From positions 2,532,946 through 2,596,945 of the forward strand of contig CAJFCJ010000006.1 of the NCBI GenBank assembly GCA_904063045.1: a stretch of 64,000 bases of DNA, given 5' to 3'. The first letter of the stretch is position 1, and the number at the start of each line of letters is the position of its first letter. The DNA is from Dimorphilus gyrociliatus (taxonomy: Eukaryota; Annelida; Polychaeta; Dinophilidae). The notes beneath the pieces are model-generated. The model did not search any database. It was not told where the DNA came from and saw only the letters and a list, made by a program, of their open reading frames with translations. This document shows positions 28,291-39,258 of this stretch, one piece after another. The position numbers and the translations under genes are program-made.

Positions 28291-29918
28291 TTATTTTAAA
28301 CTGCGATACTTTTCATAAACCATTTTAGCAGATACTGCGTCTTCTATGGCCATACCTGTATTTTTTTTATGTATAATTATAATTGAGAATATAAATAGAT
28401 TAGCTTATTCAGATATTTTATAAAAATATATTTTTTATGACTAAGCTTACCGACAGATTTGAAAACTGTTGTTTCGTGCCATCTTGCTTCTTTCTGCCCG
28501 TTAATAACTTCTCCAATTTCGGCATAGATTTCGCACTTTGTTAAAAAGAATTTACATTAAGTTTCTTATGCTGTTTTCTTTTTTTTTTTATTAAAGAATC
28601 GCTTACTTTTGAAATTATTATATCACCGGTTTCTTGACAAGCTGCTTCTTTCGAATCAACGTAAACAACTGAGCTTCTCATTAGATCGCTTTCCAATTCC
28701 TGCCATTTTGGTTTGACCGCCCCAACCGAATTAATGTGACAACCAGGTTTTACCCAATCCTTATTTAAAACAGGTGTACTTGTAGATGTAACGGTACATA
28801 TTATATCAGCATCTTTTACAGCCTCTTCAGCAGTTGTACATACCCTACATGGTTTACCTATAATAATAATAATAATAATAATATGCAATTTTCATATGTT
28901 TTTGTTATACAAAAAGGGAAAAATGACAAAAAGAATCAGGAAAAACGAGAAATATAATCACCTAATTTTTTTGCAGCTATTTCGGCTGATTGAATATTTA
29001 TATTCCAAATTCGAACGTCATCGAAATTATACAACAAGGATAGCGCATTAAAATGTCCAGTGCATTGGACACCAGATCCAAGAATGGCTAAAATCTTCGA
29101 AGTGGGATTAGCTAAATGTTTCGAAGCTATAGCAGAAACCAAACCAGTTCTATATTCTGTTATAACTGTTCCGTCCATTATCTGTAAGAGGAGAATGTAT
29201 CAACTATTAATTTATCATTCTAACAAAAATAGAATTCAGCTTACAGCTTGTAAAGATCCATTCAATGGATTGTACAACATTATATCTGATGGATGAGTAG
29301 GCTCATCCTTGTTCTCTGGGTAGAAGCCGACAACCTTCGTGGCTAGAGCATTCTCTCTTTGACTAAAGGCTGACATAACGAACTGACGGCTGAGGAAAAG
29401 AATTTCGTTTATAAATTTATATCTTTAATGTTTACAAAACGTGCAAACATTCTTGAAAATCATGTACGTTTTAACCTCTTGTTTTGACAAACTTTTAGAA
29501 GAATAATAGATCGTCCTAGTTGTCCATATAATATTACTAGAGTTCAAAGAGACCACTTGTTACGAAGTATTTGCTAAGTTATATTCATGTATTAATTTAG
29601 CTTATTTAATTCTATAATCAATTGTTCGAAAATTTCAATAAACTTACGTCTAATATTAAAAATTATAAATTGTATTACGTAAGCTAACCACGATGATTTG
29701 ACTTATGAACACGAAAAAAAGAACCGCTCAAAAATAAGTCCAAACTCGTACCCTTTATAGTGATCTACAGGAATGGTAAGTCTAAGTGGTTGCTGCGTAC
29801 CTCCATCTTCTCCTTTAGAGTAATCAGCCAATGCAAATTCTAGTTTTTCCATCAGTACTTCTGCATTTATACATTTTTTTACGTCTTCTTTTGACAGTAT
29901 ATCAAGACTTGGCTCCAT
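28291..29918 (-). CDS. CRYM: mu-crystallin / ketimine reductase
   Basis: Six exons (29752-29918, 29245-29389, 28962-29181, 28607-28857, 28451-28535, 28291-28355) encode 310 residues (human CRYM 314). The Rossmann nucleotide-binding segment ILAILGSGVQCTGH, the preceding MDGTVITEYRTG block, GAVKPKWQELESDLM, SKEAACQETGDI and the terminal TVFKSVGMAIEDAVSAK all align without gaps to the family. The enzyme reduces cyclic ketimines with NAD(P)H and in vertebrates binds thyroid hormone. I chose the ATG at 29918 (MEPSLDILS), because the longer frame starts at a non-ATG codon. Confidence 0.95.
28860..28882. repeat. (TAA)n microsatellite in CRYM intron
   Basis: About seven TAA/ATA units in the intron between exons 3 and 4 of CRYM, directly next to the acceptor of exon 4 (minus strand). 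Confidence 0.85.
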
Positions 29919-30477
29919 TTTCCGGTCTGAATCGATTCGATACAAAATCGAAAGCTATCTATAAATAGATCAAGTTGATTTTTCACTTTATAAATAACAA
30001 TAAAAACCTATTTTTATACAAAACCAACAATTTTAATTATATATTATATAACTTTTTAAATAATAAAGTACACTAAGTCAAATTGAACAGTTGTACAAAA
30101 CTAAATATAATTTTTTCTCCGATATCAAATCAATATTGAAATATGTTGAAGTTAAGAAAATATGATGAATTATACAAAAAAAACTTATAATCCAATGATT
30201 TAAATATATAAATGTTATTAATTGATTAATATACACAATGAATATCAACTTATATTGTCTAAAATAAGTGATTAATTATCTTTTTTTTAGCACATCTTTA
30301 ATACGAAAGATAGGTTGATTCTTTAAATTTAAATTTAAATTTTCTTTTACTTATTTAGTAATTTTTGTCTTTAAAAACTTAAATACAAAATAACAATAGA
30401 TATTCCTGTTTATCTATAAAATTTCCTTATTAAATTTACCTTTCTCCTGTCTGCTAAGTTAAAAAATTAATAGAGCT
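29919..30477. promoter_or_regulatory. divergent intergenic CRYM / DSL ligand
   Basis: The start codons of CRYM (-) and the DSL ligand gene (+) are 559 bp apart. The sequence is strongly AT-rich, with poly-T runs. No specific motif or coding exon was recognised. Confidence 0.4.
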
Positions 30478-32228
30478 ATGAGAGGTCTTAAATGCTTATG
30501 TATTCTGATTATCTCGGTAAGTTTATAGGCTTATAAGAATCTACTACAAATTCTTGTTAAAAATTACGAAATTTTTTAAAATTTCAGATAAAAGCTATAG
30601 AGTGCGATTGGAAATTTTATGTACAACCACTTAATTTATCTTCAGGTTTGCTTAATCCTATTCAATAGATAAATATGCATAAAAAAGAATTAGAAAAATG
30701 TATACTTTCTACTTTTCAATTTATATATGTATATATATATATATAAATGTATATATATACAAAAAAAAGAACAAAGCAACGAGCTCATATCAATAGGACT
30801 ACATTTTTGCTATCGCCTGACAAAAATAGGACCATGTGATCGTTTTGTAAAAGTAGAAACTAATAATATCATTGAATATTATGTTAAAGAGGAAAAATTG
30901 TTATCGTTTAGAACTATTATAAATTCATCTGTAAGATTAATTTATTAATTAATTCTTTATTTAATTAATTGTCGTTAAAGGAAGTTCGAAATAATACTTA
31001 CTTAACAAATGTGACGTTTAATTACTTGAACTCGTCGAAAAGTCAAATCTACGACTTAAGAAGCTTTGTGAATGTAAAGGAGAAAAGCAAAGGCGTTGAG
31101 AATTTAATTGATAAGGCGAATAATTCATCTTTAAAGTAAATAGTTAGATAACGTCAACAGCTTTATTATATAAATTATTAAGACTTTGCTCTTAGGTTAG
31201 GTCTAGAGTATGTAATTAATTGCGCTGAGAATTATTTTGGGCCTCAGTGTTCTAATTATTGCTTTCCGAAGGACGATGATTTTTACAAGTGCAATTATAC
31301 TACCGGAGAAAAAATATGTCATAAAGGTATAAAGTGTATACTTAAGCGATGATTACAACACTCAATTAGCTTCTTTAGATATGCATAATTTTCAACTCCA
31401 TCTTTAAGGTTGGAAAGGCGAATATTGCCAAGAAAAGAGTTACTATTGTTCCGATTCTATGCCCTGCGATAATGGTGGAAGGTGTACAATCATTAAAAAC
31501 CAAACTAAATGCATTTGCCCTAAGGATTTTAGTGGAACTCATTGTCAGTATGTCCTCCTACCAACCGAAGAAGATTACAGTGGCGAAGAAAGGTTAACAA
31601 GCCCAGAATATACAACCAAAAAGGTTAAAAGTGAATAGCTCTTTCTGCACTCTAGGTTGTCATTATACTTAATATTTTCTTATGTCATTTAAAAGGTTAT
31701 TAGGCGAGACGATAACATTGAGGTTAAAACTTTGTTTTATAGTATTAGTATAAATATTACATATGTATCTATTTATTTAATAATCTTAGGATTCTGTAGC
31801 TATAACTGTTATTAGTTGCATGATAATAGCTCTTGTTCTTGTCGGAGTGATTTTTTTCTTTTTCCTAACAAGATATACAAAGAAACATAAGTATATGGCG
31901 TTTATCTATTCAAGACGAATCCAATAATTTTACAATATCATTTACTTTTAGGGCGAAATCTGAGAAAAAGCACAAAAAAAGAGGAGAGAAAGGTAGTAAA
32001 AAGGAATCCAAAAGAAAAAGCCCAACTAAAAAAGCGGCTGAATCAAAAAATAGTTCAAAGCATACTTTCAAGAAAGGCTCATCAAAGCACTCTCATATAG
32101 TTAAGGAAGATACAACTGCCCCTGTTAAGGACATTTCTATTGCTGTTGATAAAACTGAAAAAAGTGCTAGAAAAAGTATTGCTTTGGAAGATGCAAAGAA
32201 AATAGACAAAAAAGATTATATTGTTTAA
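30478..32228 (+). CDS. minimal DSL-family Notch ligand with one EGF repeat and Jagged-like C-terminus
   Basis: Exons 30478-30516, 30588-30645, 30770-30930, 30981-31135, 31196-31326, 31409-31623, 31790-31890 and 31952-32228 give 378 residues. Order: signal peptide (MRGLKCLCILIIS); an N-terminal region in the MNNL/C2 position (about 17-140); a DSL domain Cys147-Cys188 with the signature YFGPQC, CFPKDDDF and CHKGWKGEYC; one EGF (Cys195-Cys227, CDNGGRC); a short stalk; a membrane helix (about 257-279); and a very Lys-rich tail. It ends KKDYIV, close to the EYIV PDZ ligand that ends JAG1. Family members normally carry 6-16 EGF repeats, so this ligand is strongly reduced. A 27-nt in-phase candidate exon (31696-31722) could be inserted in the stalk. 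Confidence 0.85.
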
Positions 32229-32339
32229 TAAATTGTATTTTAATATGTTTTTTCATTAAAAATACTAAAATTTAATTGTCTAAATAACTGTTACTTATAG
32301 AGCAACAAAAAATGTTTATTTTTTAGCTATTGAATTACT

Positions 32340-32881
32340 CTACAATCCCTCACGATCTCTAATAACTCTACTTTTAATATATCTTTTTCCAGGCTTAGGT
32401 GCCCATTGATGTTTTGTTGTATAAAACATTTGCATAAGTTCCTCATTCGAAGGGTCTCTTTGTTCTGGGAAAGTGTTTAGAACTTCAGATGCAGTGTTGT
32501 TGCTTATTCGATCAGCCTCCGTCCTGACTATAGGTTTAGTATGCTCGTAAGGAAAATCTAGTTCTTCCGGATGCCAACAAATAATTGCTGAACCATCTTT
32601 ATTAATTCCAATTTGAGGTGATCTAAGTGGTATAAATGTAAAAGTATAAGTATTTAAAAATCATATCTGAAAAATAAAAAGTACCCGCATAAACTTGCAA
32701 ACGTCCTCTGGGTGAACCATGCTGAGGCGGGCGATAATACTAAGAGATAAGAATTTCCTTTCTTATTTTTCATTTACAATGATTTGTTCATAATTTTTCA
32801 AATTAAGATACTACCTCTGCTTCCTAGAGTTACTTGAAATTGTCTTGATGAAAGTCTTAGATTCCTGACTAAGTTATTCAT
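32340..32881 (-). CDS. MRPL42: mitochondrial ribosomal protein mL42
   Basis: Exons 32815-32881, 32685-32739 and 32340-32622 encode 134 residues (human 142). The basic, Ser-rich N-terminus is a mitochondrial presequence. The core [21 protein letters not shown] matches human [20 protein letters not shown], and MFYTTKHQWAP matches MFFTTKHRWYP. It is a structural protein of the large mitoribosomal subunit. It lies head-to-head with PLAA, 88 bp between start codons, so the two genes must share a compact promoter. Confidence 0.95.
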
Positions 32882-32969
32882 AATTAAAAATACGGTCTAT
32901 TGACTACAAATGGACATTGCAACATAAAGGAAACAGCTTCGTTATCATAGTCTGTTTAGCTCTGAAAAG
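32882..32969. promoter_or_regulatory. 88-bp bidirectional promoter MRPL42 / PLAA
   Basis: Only 88 bp separate the two start codons on opposite strands, including both 5' UTRs. No TATA box is obvious for either gene. Initiation sites cannot be placed from sequence. Confidence 0.6.
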
Positions 32970-35401
32970 ATGGCAGCTATCAACAATTCATACAAGATTC
33001 GAACTAATCTGATTGGGCATACTCAAGATGTTCGTTGCCTGACTTGTTTGCCAGACTTATCAATAGTATCAGGATCCAGAGATTGTACCTGTCAGTTATG
33101 GGTGCCTGAAGCTGATTCGATTAACTACAGTAATTGTTTGAAATATACCGGGCATGAAAATTTTGTGTCTTGCGTTACTACACAATCCAATTACATCATA
33201 ACTGGATGCAATGATAAGATAATAAGAGTCTTCGAGCATGGCACTGAAAGACCCTTATGTGAATTGAAAGGCCATTCAGAAAACGTTTGTACAATAACTG
33301 CCTGTCATGATGGCAAAATTCTGTCAGGATCTTGGGACAAAACTGGTAGAGTTTGGATGAATCAAAAGTGTATCTTTGTGCTATCGGGTCATGAATCTGC
33401 TGTATGGGCAGTTGCAATCTTAGAAGATGGTGAAACTATGCTAACAGGTAATAATAAGTATTTTTAACTTAAAAAAAAAACTTTATTTTTTCACTTTCAG
33501 GTTCAGCTGACAAAACTATTCGAATTTGGAACAAAGGAACATGTCTGCAAACTCTCAAAGGCCACTCTGATGCAGTTCGCAGTATAGCGGTCTGGGGAAA
33601 GGATAAATTCTTATCATGTTCGAACGATGCATCAATAAAACTTTGGAATATAAATGGAACCTGTTTGCAAACTTTTTACGGACATACTAATTACGTTTAC
33701 TCCTTGTCTATAATTAATGAAAATGAATTTATCAGTGGCGGAGAAGATAGATCAGTTAAAATATGGAGAAATGGTGAATGCGTACAAACTATATCTCACC
33801 CAACAGAAAGTGTTTGGGATGTTTGTGTTTTACCAAATGAAGATATAGTTACTGCTGCTTCTGATGGTAAGTTTATCAGTGTTATTTACTTAAAATTGTC
33901 TAATTTTTGCTGTAATTAAGGAATTATACGAATATTCTCTAAAAATCCTGAAAGACAAGCTCCAGATGACATTCAAGAAGCTTATAGCCAATCAGTTTCT
34001 TCATCTACCATTCCTGCTCAAATTGGAGATATAAATACAGATCAATTACCTTCAAAAAGTGCATTACTTAACCCGGGAAAAGCGGATGGACAAACTATGA
34101 TGATAAAAGATGGAAATAATATTGAGGCTTACAATTGGGTTGCAGCCGATGGTCAGTGGATTAAAGTAGGCAATGTTGTTGGTGGTGCTAGTGGAAATAA
34201 AACTCTCTATGAAGGAAAAGAGTATGACTTTGTTTTCGATGTAGACATTCAAGAGGGAAAGCCGGCATTAAAACTGCCGTTTAATACCACAGAAGATCCT
34301 TGGATGGCAGCTCACGAATTCTTGGAGCGAAATGACCTTTCTCCACTGTTTTTAGATCAGGTTTGTTAGAAACTGTATACAATTAATTGGTTAACTTTGT
34401 AATTCTAAAAGGTCGCAAAATTCATCGTAACAAATACAAAAGGAGCAACCCTTGGCTCCAGGCAGGATCAAGGTTTTGCAGATCCATTTACAGGCGGAAA
34501 TCAGTATGTTCCCTCCTCAGTTTCTGGTAGTACAACACAAGCCCCTGCTCCACCTGTTACGTCCAAAAGGGTGTCCAATCACTTTCCAGTTGAGGAATTT
34601 CAATGTTTCGAAAATATAAATTCTGCTCAAATTTTTGAGAAACTGGAAAAATTTAATGAAGAAGTCGATGAGTATCTTCAGTTGAAAGAGTCAGAATTAA
34701 CAACTTTGCACGACCTAATAACGAAAACAAAGGCTAAAATGTCATCCGATGAAGAAGATACCGTGTGGAAGAGTCTTTCTTGGTCTCCACAGCTAGCTTG
34801 GCCTTGTCTGGATATTCTTCGGCTTTTAGTCCTTCGATATCCAAAAGTCTTTTGTTCAGAACGACTTTTTATAGTTTTGAAATCATTTATAGATATTTAT
34901 TCAGCTCCTTTTCAGTGCCATGCCTTTACTTTGAGAACATTTGTTAACTGTTTTAGTAGTTCAGAGGGACGTCAATTAATATCGTCCCAATTGGATGACG
35001 TATTGGATGCTTCAAAGATTATGATGAAAGGTGGCAATAAGCACGTTCAGATTGCTTTTGGAACGCTAGCTCTGAACTTGACCATAGCCCAAACTAAACA
35101 GATGGGTTTTGGTATCGAAACTGCTCTTTCTGTGCTGGAATTCTGTTGTAAAACTTTTACTGAGTCAGAAGCTAAATACCGAGCTTGTGCTGCTATAGGA
35201 ACTTTATTGACAAAGAGTAAGTAAAAAATAGTCTTAATGATATATAATTTACACGCAACATTTACAGACGATGACGAAGGAGTAGCTCTAGCCCAGAGTT
35301 TAAGCTTTACTGATATTCTTGATGAAATGACCGAAAGAGATGGAAAATGTGACCCGAGAATAATTGATTGCGTGAAAGATATAAAAAAATTACTTTCATA
35401 A
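32970..35401 (+). CDS. PLAA: PLAA, WD40-PFU-PUL ubiquitin-binding Cdc48/p97 cofactor
   Basis: Exons 32970-33447, 33501-33866, 33921-34360, 34412-35216 and 35268-35401 encode 740 residues (human 795). Seven WD40 blades (GHTQDVRCL, GHENFVSCV, GHSENVCTI, GHESAVWAV, GHSDAVRSI, GHTNYVYSL and the last blade) are followed by the PFU domain (about 355-435). The PFU includes WIKVGNVVG, LYEGKEYDFVF and LDQVAKFI. A linker with DPFTGG follows, then an Armadillo-like PUL domain (about 485-735). PLAA/Doa1/Ufd3 binds ubiquitin and p97 and acts in ubiquitin recycling, lysophagy and synaptic membrane traffic. It is tail-to-tail with RBM41, 161 bp between stop codons. Confidence 0.97.
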
Positions 35402-35562
35402 TGTAATAAATTGGCATATGGTATTTTATAATCCTTTAAGTAGTATTTATCTGCCAGCAACTTTTTACTGTTTGTATTTTCATATTTCATTATCTCCAAA
35501 TTAAAACAAGAGTCATTTTAAAATAAAGAGTATTCCTTGTTATTGTATAAGCTTTTTAGCTT

Positions 35563-36984
35563 TCAATGTGTACTAATTGCGTTTTTCATCTTTTTCCCGT
35601 ACATGATAACTATTGGTTTTCCCTTATATTCATAACCATTAATTAATTTCAGTGCTTCAGTTGCCTCGTCAGAGCCTGGAATATTGAAGATATATTTTAT
35701 TATTTATATTTATAAATATAAAAATAGAATAAATTCTTTAATATTTCTACTGACAAGGAAATGTGATGAAAGCTTGTCCTCTCATTTTACCCTTCAGTAA
35801 TCTACATTCAATAGCTTCATCTTTGTTGAATCTATTAAACAGCATGTGAAGATCCTCTTCCGTTATTTTAGATGATAAATTCTTCACAAACAATATCTGT
35901 TTAGCCAATTGATATCAACAGAATGCACTTATGAAAGTTATTTTAATATTTACATTGTTCTTTTCTCCTGGATTATAATCTTTAAACCTCGGAATAAGTC
36001 TTATTTCGTTTTCAGTTAATTTGTACCTAGCAATAGAATCACTTGGGATTATGTCGATTGTATCTTGCCAGTTCTCAGGCTTAGGTGGAGGACCAATGAA
36101 TTTATTTTCAACTTTTTCCCATTTATTATGAGGATAAACATCTCCCAAATCATTGTTACTATCATCAAGTTGAATATCTATGAGGATCGTACAACTAGAG
36201 TATTTTTTAGCAATAATTATTGTTTGCCTACCTTTAAATTTATTTTTTCTTTCTTTTCTTTTATTTATAAGATAACCCTGAACTTTATTTTCAACTTTTT
36301 CAATAGTCTGTTTTAAACAACCACCCTCATCTTCCATTAATTTGCTCTGTTCTAATAAAATATCATATAATTTGGCTTTTTCCTGAGTATTTGCAAGAGA
36401 TCTTTCGAGTTCGAATCTGTGTCTTGATAATTTTTTACTGTTACGAAACACATTTGTCTTTTGAAGATCTTTTTTTTTCATGTTTATTTTTAAATCAATT
36501 TTGGCTAGTTTTTGAAATGTTACTTCAGGATTTTCTAATCCTTTTCTCTTCTCTCCCTGTGGTGTAAATATCTAATGGATAATGTAACTACTATTTCAAT
36601 ACTATCTTACTCTTCCGTTTGAATTGGATAATTTTAAGTTTATTTCTTCATCTGTTAAACCGCATGCTTTTAGCTCTTCCAAATATTCAACTTTTCGTAA
36701 TGCGATGTTATATTCATCCAAGGAAGTAGCACCAGAGGTTTTAACATCTACATTATAGCTGCCAGATTTGGAAAACTCTCGACCTCTAGCTAGCTGCCTG
36801 AATGAAAAAAATATATATTCAGTTTAGCGAATTATGTTAAAGAAATACAAAACAAGACGAACTCATTGAAGGTAACTTTTGTAGCAGTCTGTTGCTCAAC
36901 TAAACATTTTATTTGTCTTTCATCCTCAGTTTGAATATGATCTTCTTTTGGTCCTTCTGCAATAAGCTTGTTCTTTTTAAACAT
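35563..36984 (-). CDS. RBM41: RBM41, RRM protein of the minor-spliceosome type
   Basis: Exons 36863-36984, 36611-36797, 36232-36571, 35954-36177, 35755-35896 and 35563-35675 encode 375 residues (human 413). Matches include ERQIKCLVEQQ near the start, the KVEYLEELKACGLTDEEI helix, LTENEIRLIPRFKDYNPGE just before the RRM, and the RRM RNP motifs (ILFVKNL and MRGQAFITF). The RRM resembles that of U11/U12-65K, and RBM41 is reported to associate with the minor spliceosome. The ATG at 36984 is the first Met in frame; the frame remains open a little further upstream. Intron 36178-36231 is 54 nt and has no stop in frame, so a retained form (393 aa) is also possible. Confidence 0.9.
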
Positions 36985-37254
36985 ACTCTTGTTGGTTTCT
37001 ATCTCTTTTGTAGGCAAAACATTACAAAAAAAATCGTAACCAGTTTTCTCGATCGTGGTTCCATTCTTATAGGATACAGCCTCTTACTTTTAAATTAATT
37101 AAATCACGAACGACGCTAGGAGGGTTCTAATGAAAGTAACAGAATAAATTAATTGCTTTCATTCCAATGACATGAATATAATCATAAACTTATTATTCAA
37201 ATATTTAAAAAAGTATTGAAGAATAAATGAGAAAAAAATGTTTATGGAATAACA

Positions 37255-37896
37255 ATGACTTTCAAAGGTTTTTTAATACTTGTATTCTCTCCGTTTTGTT
37301 TAAACAATTTAGCTGAACCTGTACAAAAAAATTGGCATATTTCAATGGACCTAAATAGCTTAGATCCTAAACTTGACGGCAATTTAAGGTATTCACCAGC
37401 ATGGGAAAATTTAAAAGATCAAATAAATGACTTTGCTAATTCATATACCAGGTATATTACTCTTTACATAACGTTATTATCAACGATAAAGATTTATTTA
37501 CTTAGTCATAACAAGGATAAACTTTTAACAATGTCTCTTGTCGGATTAATGTATGAATCAGATAGGGGAGGTCAGGCACAGACAGATAGATTTTATAGAA
37601 CGACTATTGTTGTTATAAATTTGTTGATAACCATATTTCTTAGTATTTTGTGCAGCCTAATAATCTATAGAAAATATTTTCGAAAAATCTACGAAGAATG
37701 TGAAGAAGAATTAGCTATTATCAAAAATAAAACTTCAACTTTTGAAAACAATGTAAAAATGGTTTTTCCTCCTCCCCGAGGACTACCAAGTGATTATATT
37801 CCAGATTATGCTAATCGTGTTCATATTGGACTAGGAAATTATCAAGATTCAAATTTATTTCCAATAACTATTAGTTCAGCTCAATACATTCCTTAA
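37255..37896 (+). CDS. unknown type-I single-pass membrane protein
   Basis: The frame encodes 213 residues if unspliced. A 54-nt in-frame candidate intron (37452-37505, CAG|GTATAT...TTACTTAG) would give 195 residues and remove a hydrophobic stretch. It begins with a signal peptide (MTFKGFLILVFSPFC). A strong membrane helix (TTIVVINLLITIFLSILCSLII) is followed by a basic stop-transfer and a cytosolic tail rich in Pro and Tyr (FPPPRGLPSDYIPDYA). No family is recognised. It is divergent from RBM41 (270 bp between start codons). Confidence 0.7.
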   Translation: MTFKGFLILVFSPFCLNNLAEPVQKNWHISMDLNSLDPKLDGNLRYSPAWENLKDQINDFANSYTRYITLYITLLSTIKIYLLSHNKDKLLTMSLVGLMYESDRGGQAQTDRFYRTTIVVINLLITIFLSILCSLIIYRKYFRKIYEECEEELAIIKNKTSTFENNVKMVFPPPRGLPSDYIPDYANRVHIGLGNYQDSNLFPITISSAQYIP

Positions 37897-38167
37897 TGTA
37901 TGCATTTTTTGTTTCTGTGTTTTAATACTATATTTTGTCAATTAAATATTCTTTATCATACGTGAGATTTTACGTCTCCTTTCCTTTCTTGAGAGCGAAA
38001 CAATGACATTAAAAATTTATAACAACAATAATACAACAGTACAATTTTTGAACAATATTAAATTATTAAACTGTGAATTGGGTGTATATCACATATTAGT
38101 GAAATGGAAACAATTTGAAATTACCATTAATTCAAAAGCACCGATTCCTTTAGTATAAAGCTAATGC

Positions 38168-39133
38168 CTAAATACTTAAAAAGCAGGCAATTATATATGC
38201 AATACCAAATTTTACATTATACATGGCCAATTTTTTAGGTAAAAATCTTAGGTCCTTTGCCCTAAATTCCTTTTCTACTCTAAAGACTTCGTAACAAGTA
38301 AGAACAGGAAGTATAAAAAAGACGCTCCTATGTATGACACAAAGCATCAGTACAACATGGGGAATGAACAAGAGAAAACAAAATAAAATATATGAGCCTG
38401 TCTCTCCAAGATAAATTGCAAGCGTGACTATTCCAGCAGCCCTATCAGTTTCCCTATCTCTTGTATTGTTTGCATGTAATATGGCTTCGGTGTTGAGAGC
38501 AAGGGGGATTGCGTAAATTAAGGTTGTAGTTGACAGTTGCCCACATTGAGTGAGGTAGGCAAACAAGACGGTTATAGGTCCAAATGTTAAAAATATGATA
38601 ATATCCCCCAGTGCAATATATTTGAGTCCCAGTCCTCCAGTATATAAAAAACTTGATGATAGGCCACCAAAGTAGATTAATGCCAAATGTTCGACTTCAG
38701 CTGGTGATATTATGCATAAAATTCCAAATCCAAAACACCCGAAAATATAAAATAAGCTACCCAATGTAGCAATATTATTTGGAGTGAGAATTTCGTCAAC
38801 CAGCGTTCTATCATCACTTTTCTTATTATCAACACCCCTCTTAAAATCAAAATAGGTATTAACCAGGTTACCAGCCGAATGAACACTCAAAGCAGTCAGA
38901 CAAGAACATAAATATATTAGTAAACTAAAATTCGATTCTATCTTATAAGATAGAACACTACCTAGTGATACTGGAATCAAACTGGCGCTTAAAGACCATG
39001 GTCTTAATGCTGCTATGTATTGTCGTAAGAAACTGTATGTTCCAACCGATCGTATTTTATGTTCTTTTTTACTTCTTTTGGAGAAATTTGAGTCTTTATC
39101 CATCTTGAAACAAGATTGCGATAATTCAACCAT
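38168..39133 (-). CDS. UBIAD1: UBIAD1 prenyltransferase
   Basis: An intronless gene of 321 residues (human 338). It is a UbiA-type membrane prenyltransferase with about eight to ten helices. The two Asp-rich substrate motifs are visible: NTYFDFKRGVD (about residue 90) and NNTRDRETDRAAG (about 220). The RPWSLSASLIPVSLG entry helix is also diagnostic. UBIAD1 makes menaquinone-4 and, in animals, contributes to coenzyme Q and sterol regulation in the Golgi and ER. I use the ATG at 39133 (MVELSQS), because the longer frame starts at a non-ATG codon. The absence of introns contrasts with its neighbours. Confidence 0.95.
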   Translation of the reverse strand: MVELSQSCFKMDKDSNFSKRSKKEHKIRSVGTYSFLRQYIAALRPWSLSASLIPVSLGSVLSYKIESNFSLLIYLCSCLTALSVHSAGNLVNTYFDFKRGVDNKKSDDRTLVDEILTPNNIATLGSLFYIFGCFGFGILCIISPAEVEHLALIYFGGLSSSFLYTGGLGLKYIALGDIIIFLTFGPITVLFAYLTQCGQLSTTTLIYAIPLALNTEAILHANNTRDRETDRAAGIVTLAIYLGETGSYILFCFLLFIPHVVLMLCVIHRSVFFILPVLTCYEVFRVEKEFRAKDLRFLPKKLAMYNVKFGIAYIIACFLSI

Positions 39134-39258
39134 AGGAACACGTGTAGCAGACGGTACTCGAACCAATAGTATCGTGAATTAGAAGATTCGCTGGAGTTTT
39201 ATTCTTTTTAGAGTAGTATGGTTGCCTGTCTCTCGCTTAAATCTGGAACCAGTCAGCA
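39134..39258. promoter_or_regulatory. 125-bp bidirectional promoter UBIAD1 / HAP40
   Basis: The UBIAD1 (-) and HAP40 (+) start codons are 125 bp apart, head to head. A CACGTG E-box occurs close by at 39139-39144 (cacgtg within ggaacacgtgtagc). Confidence 0.55.
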
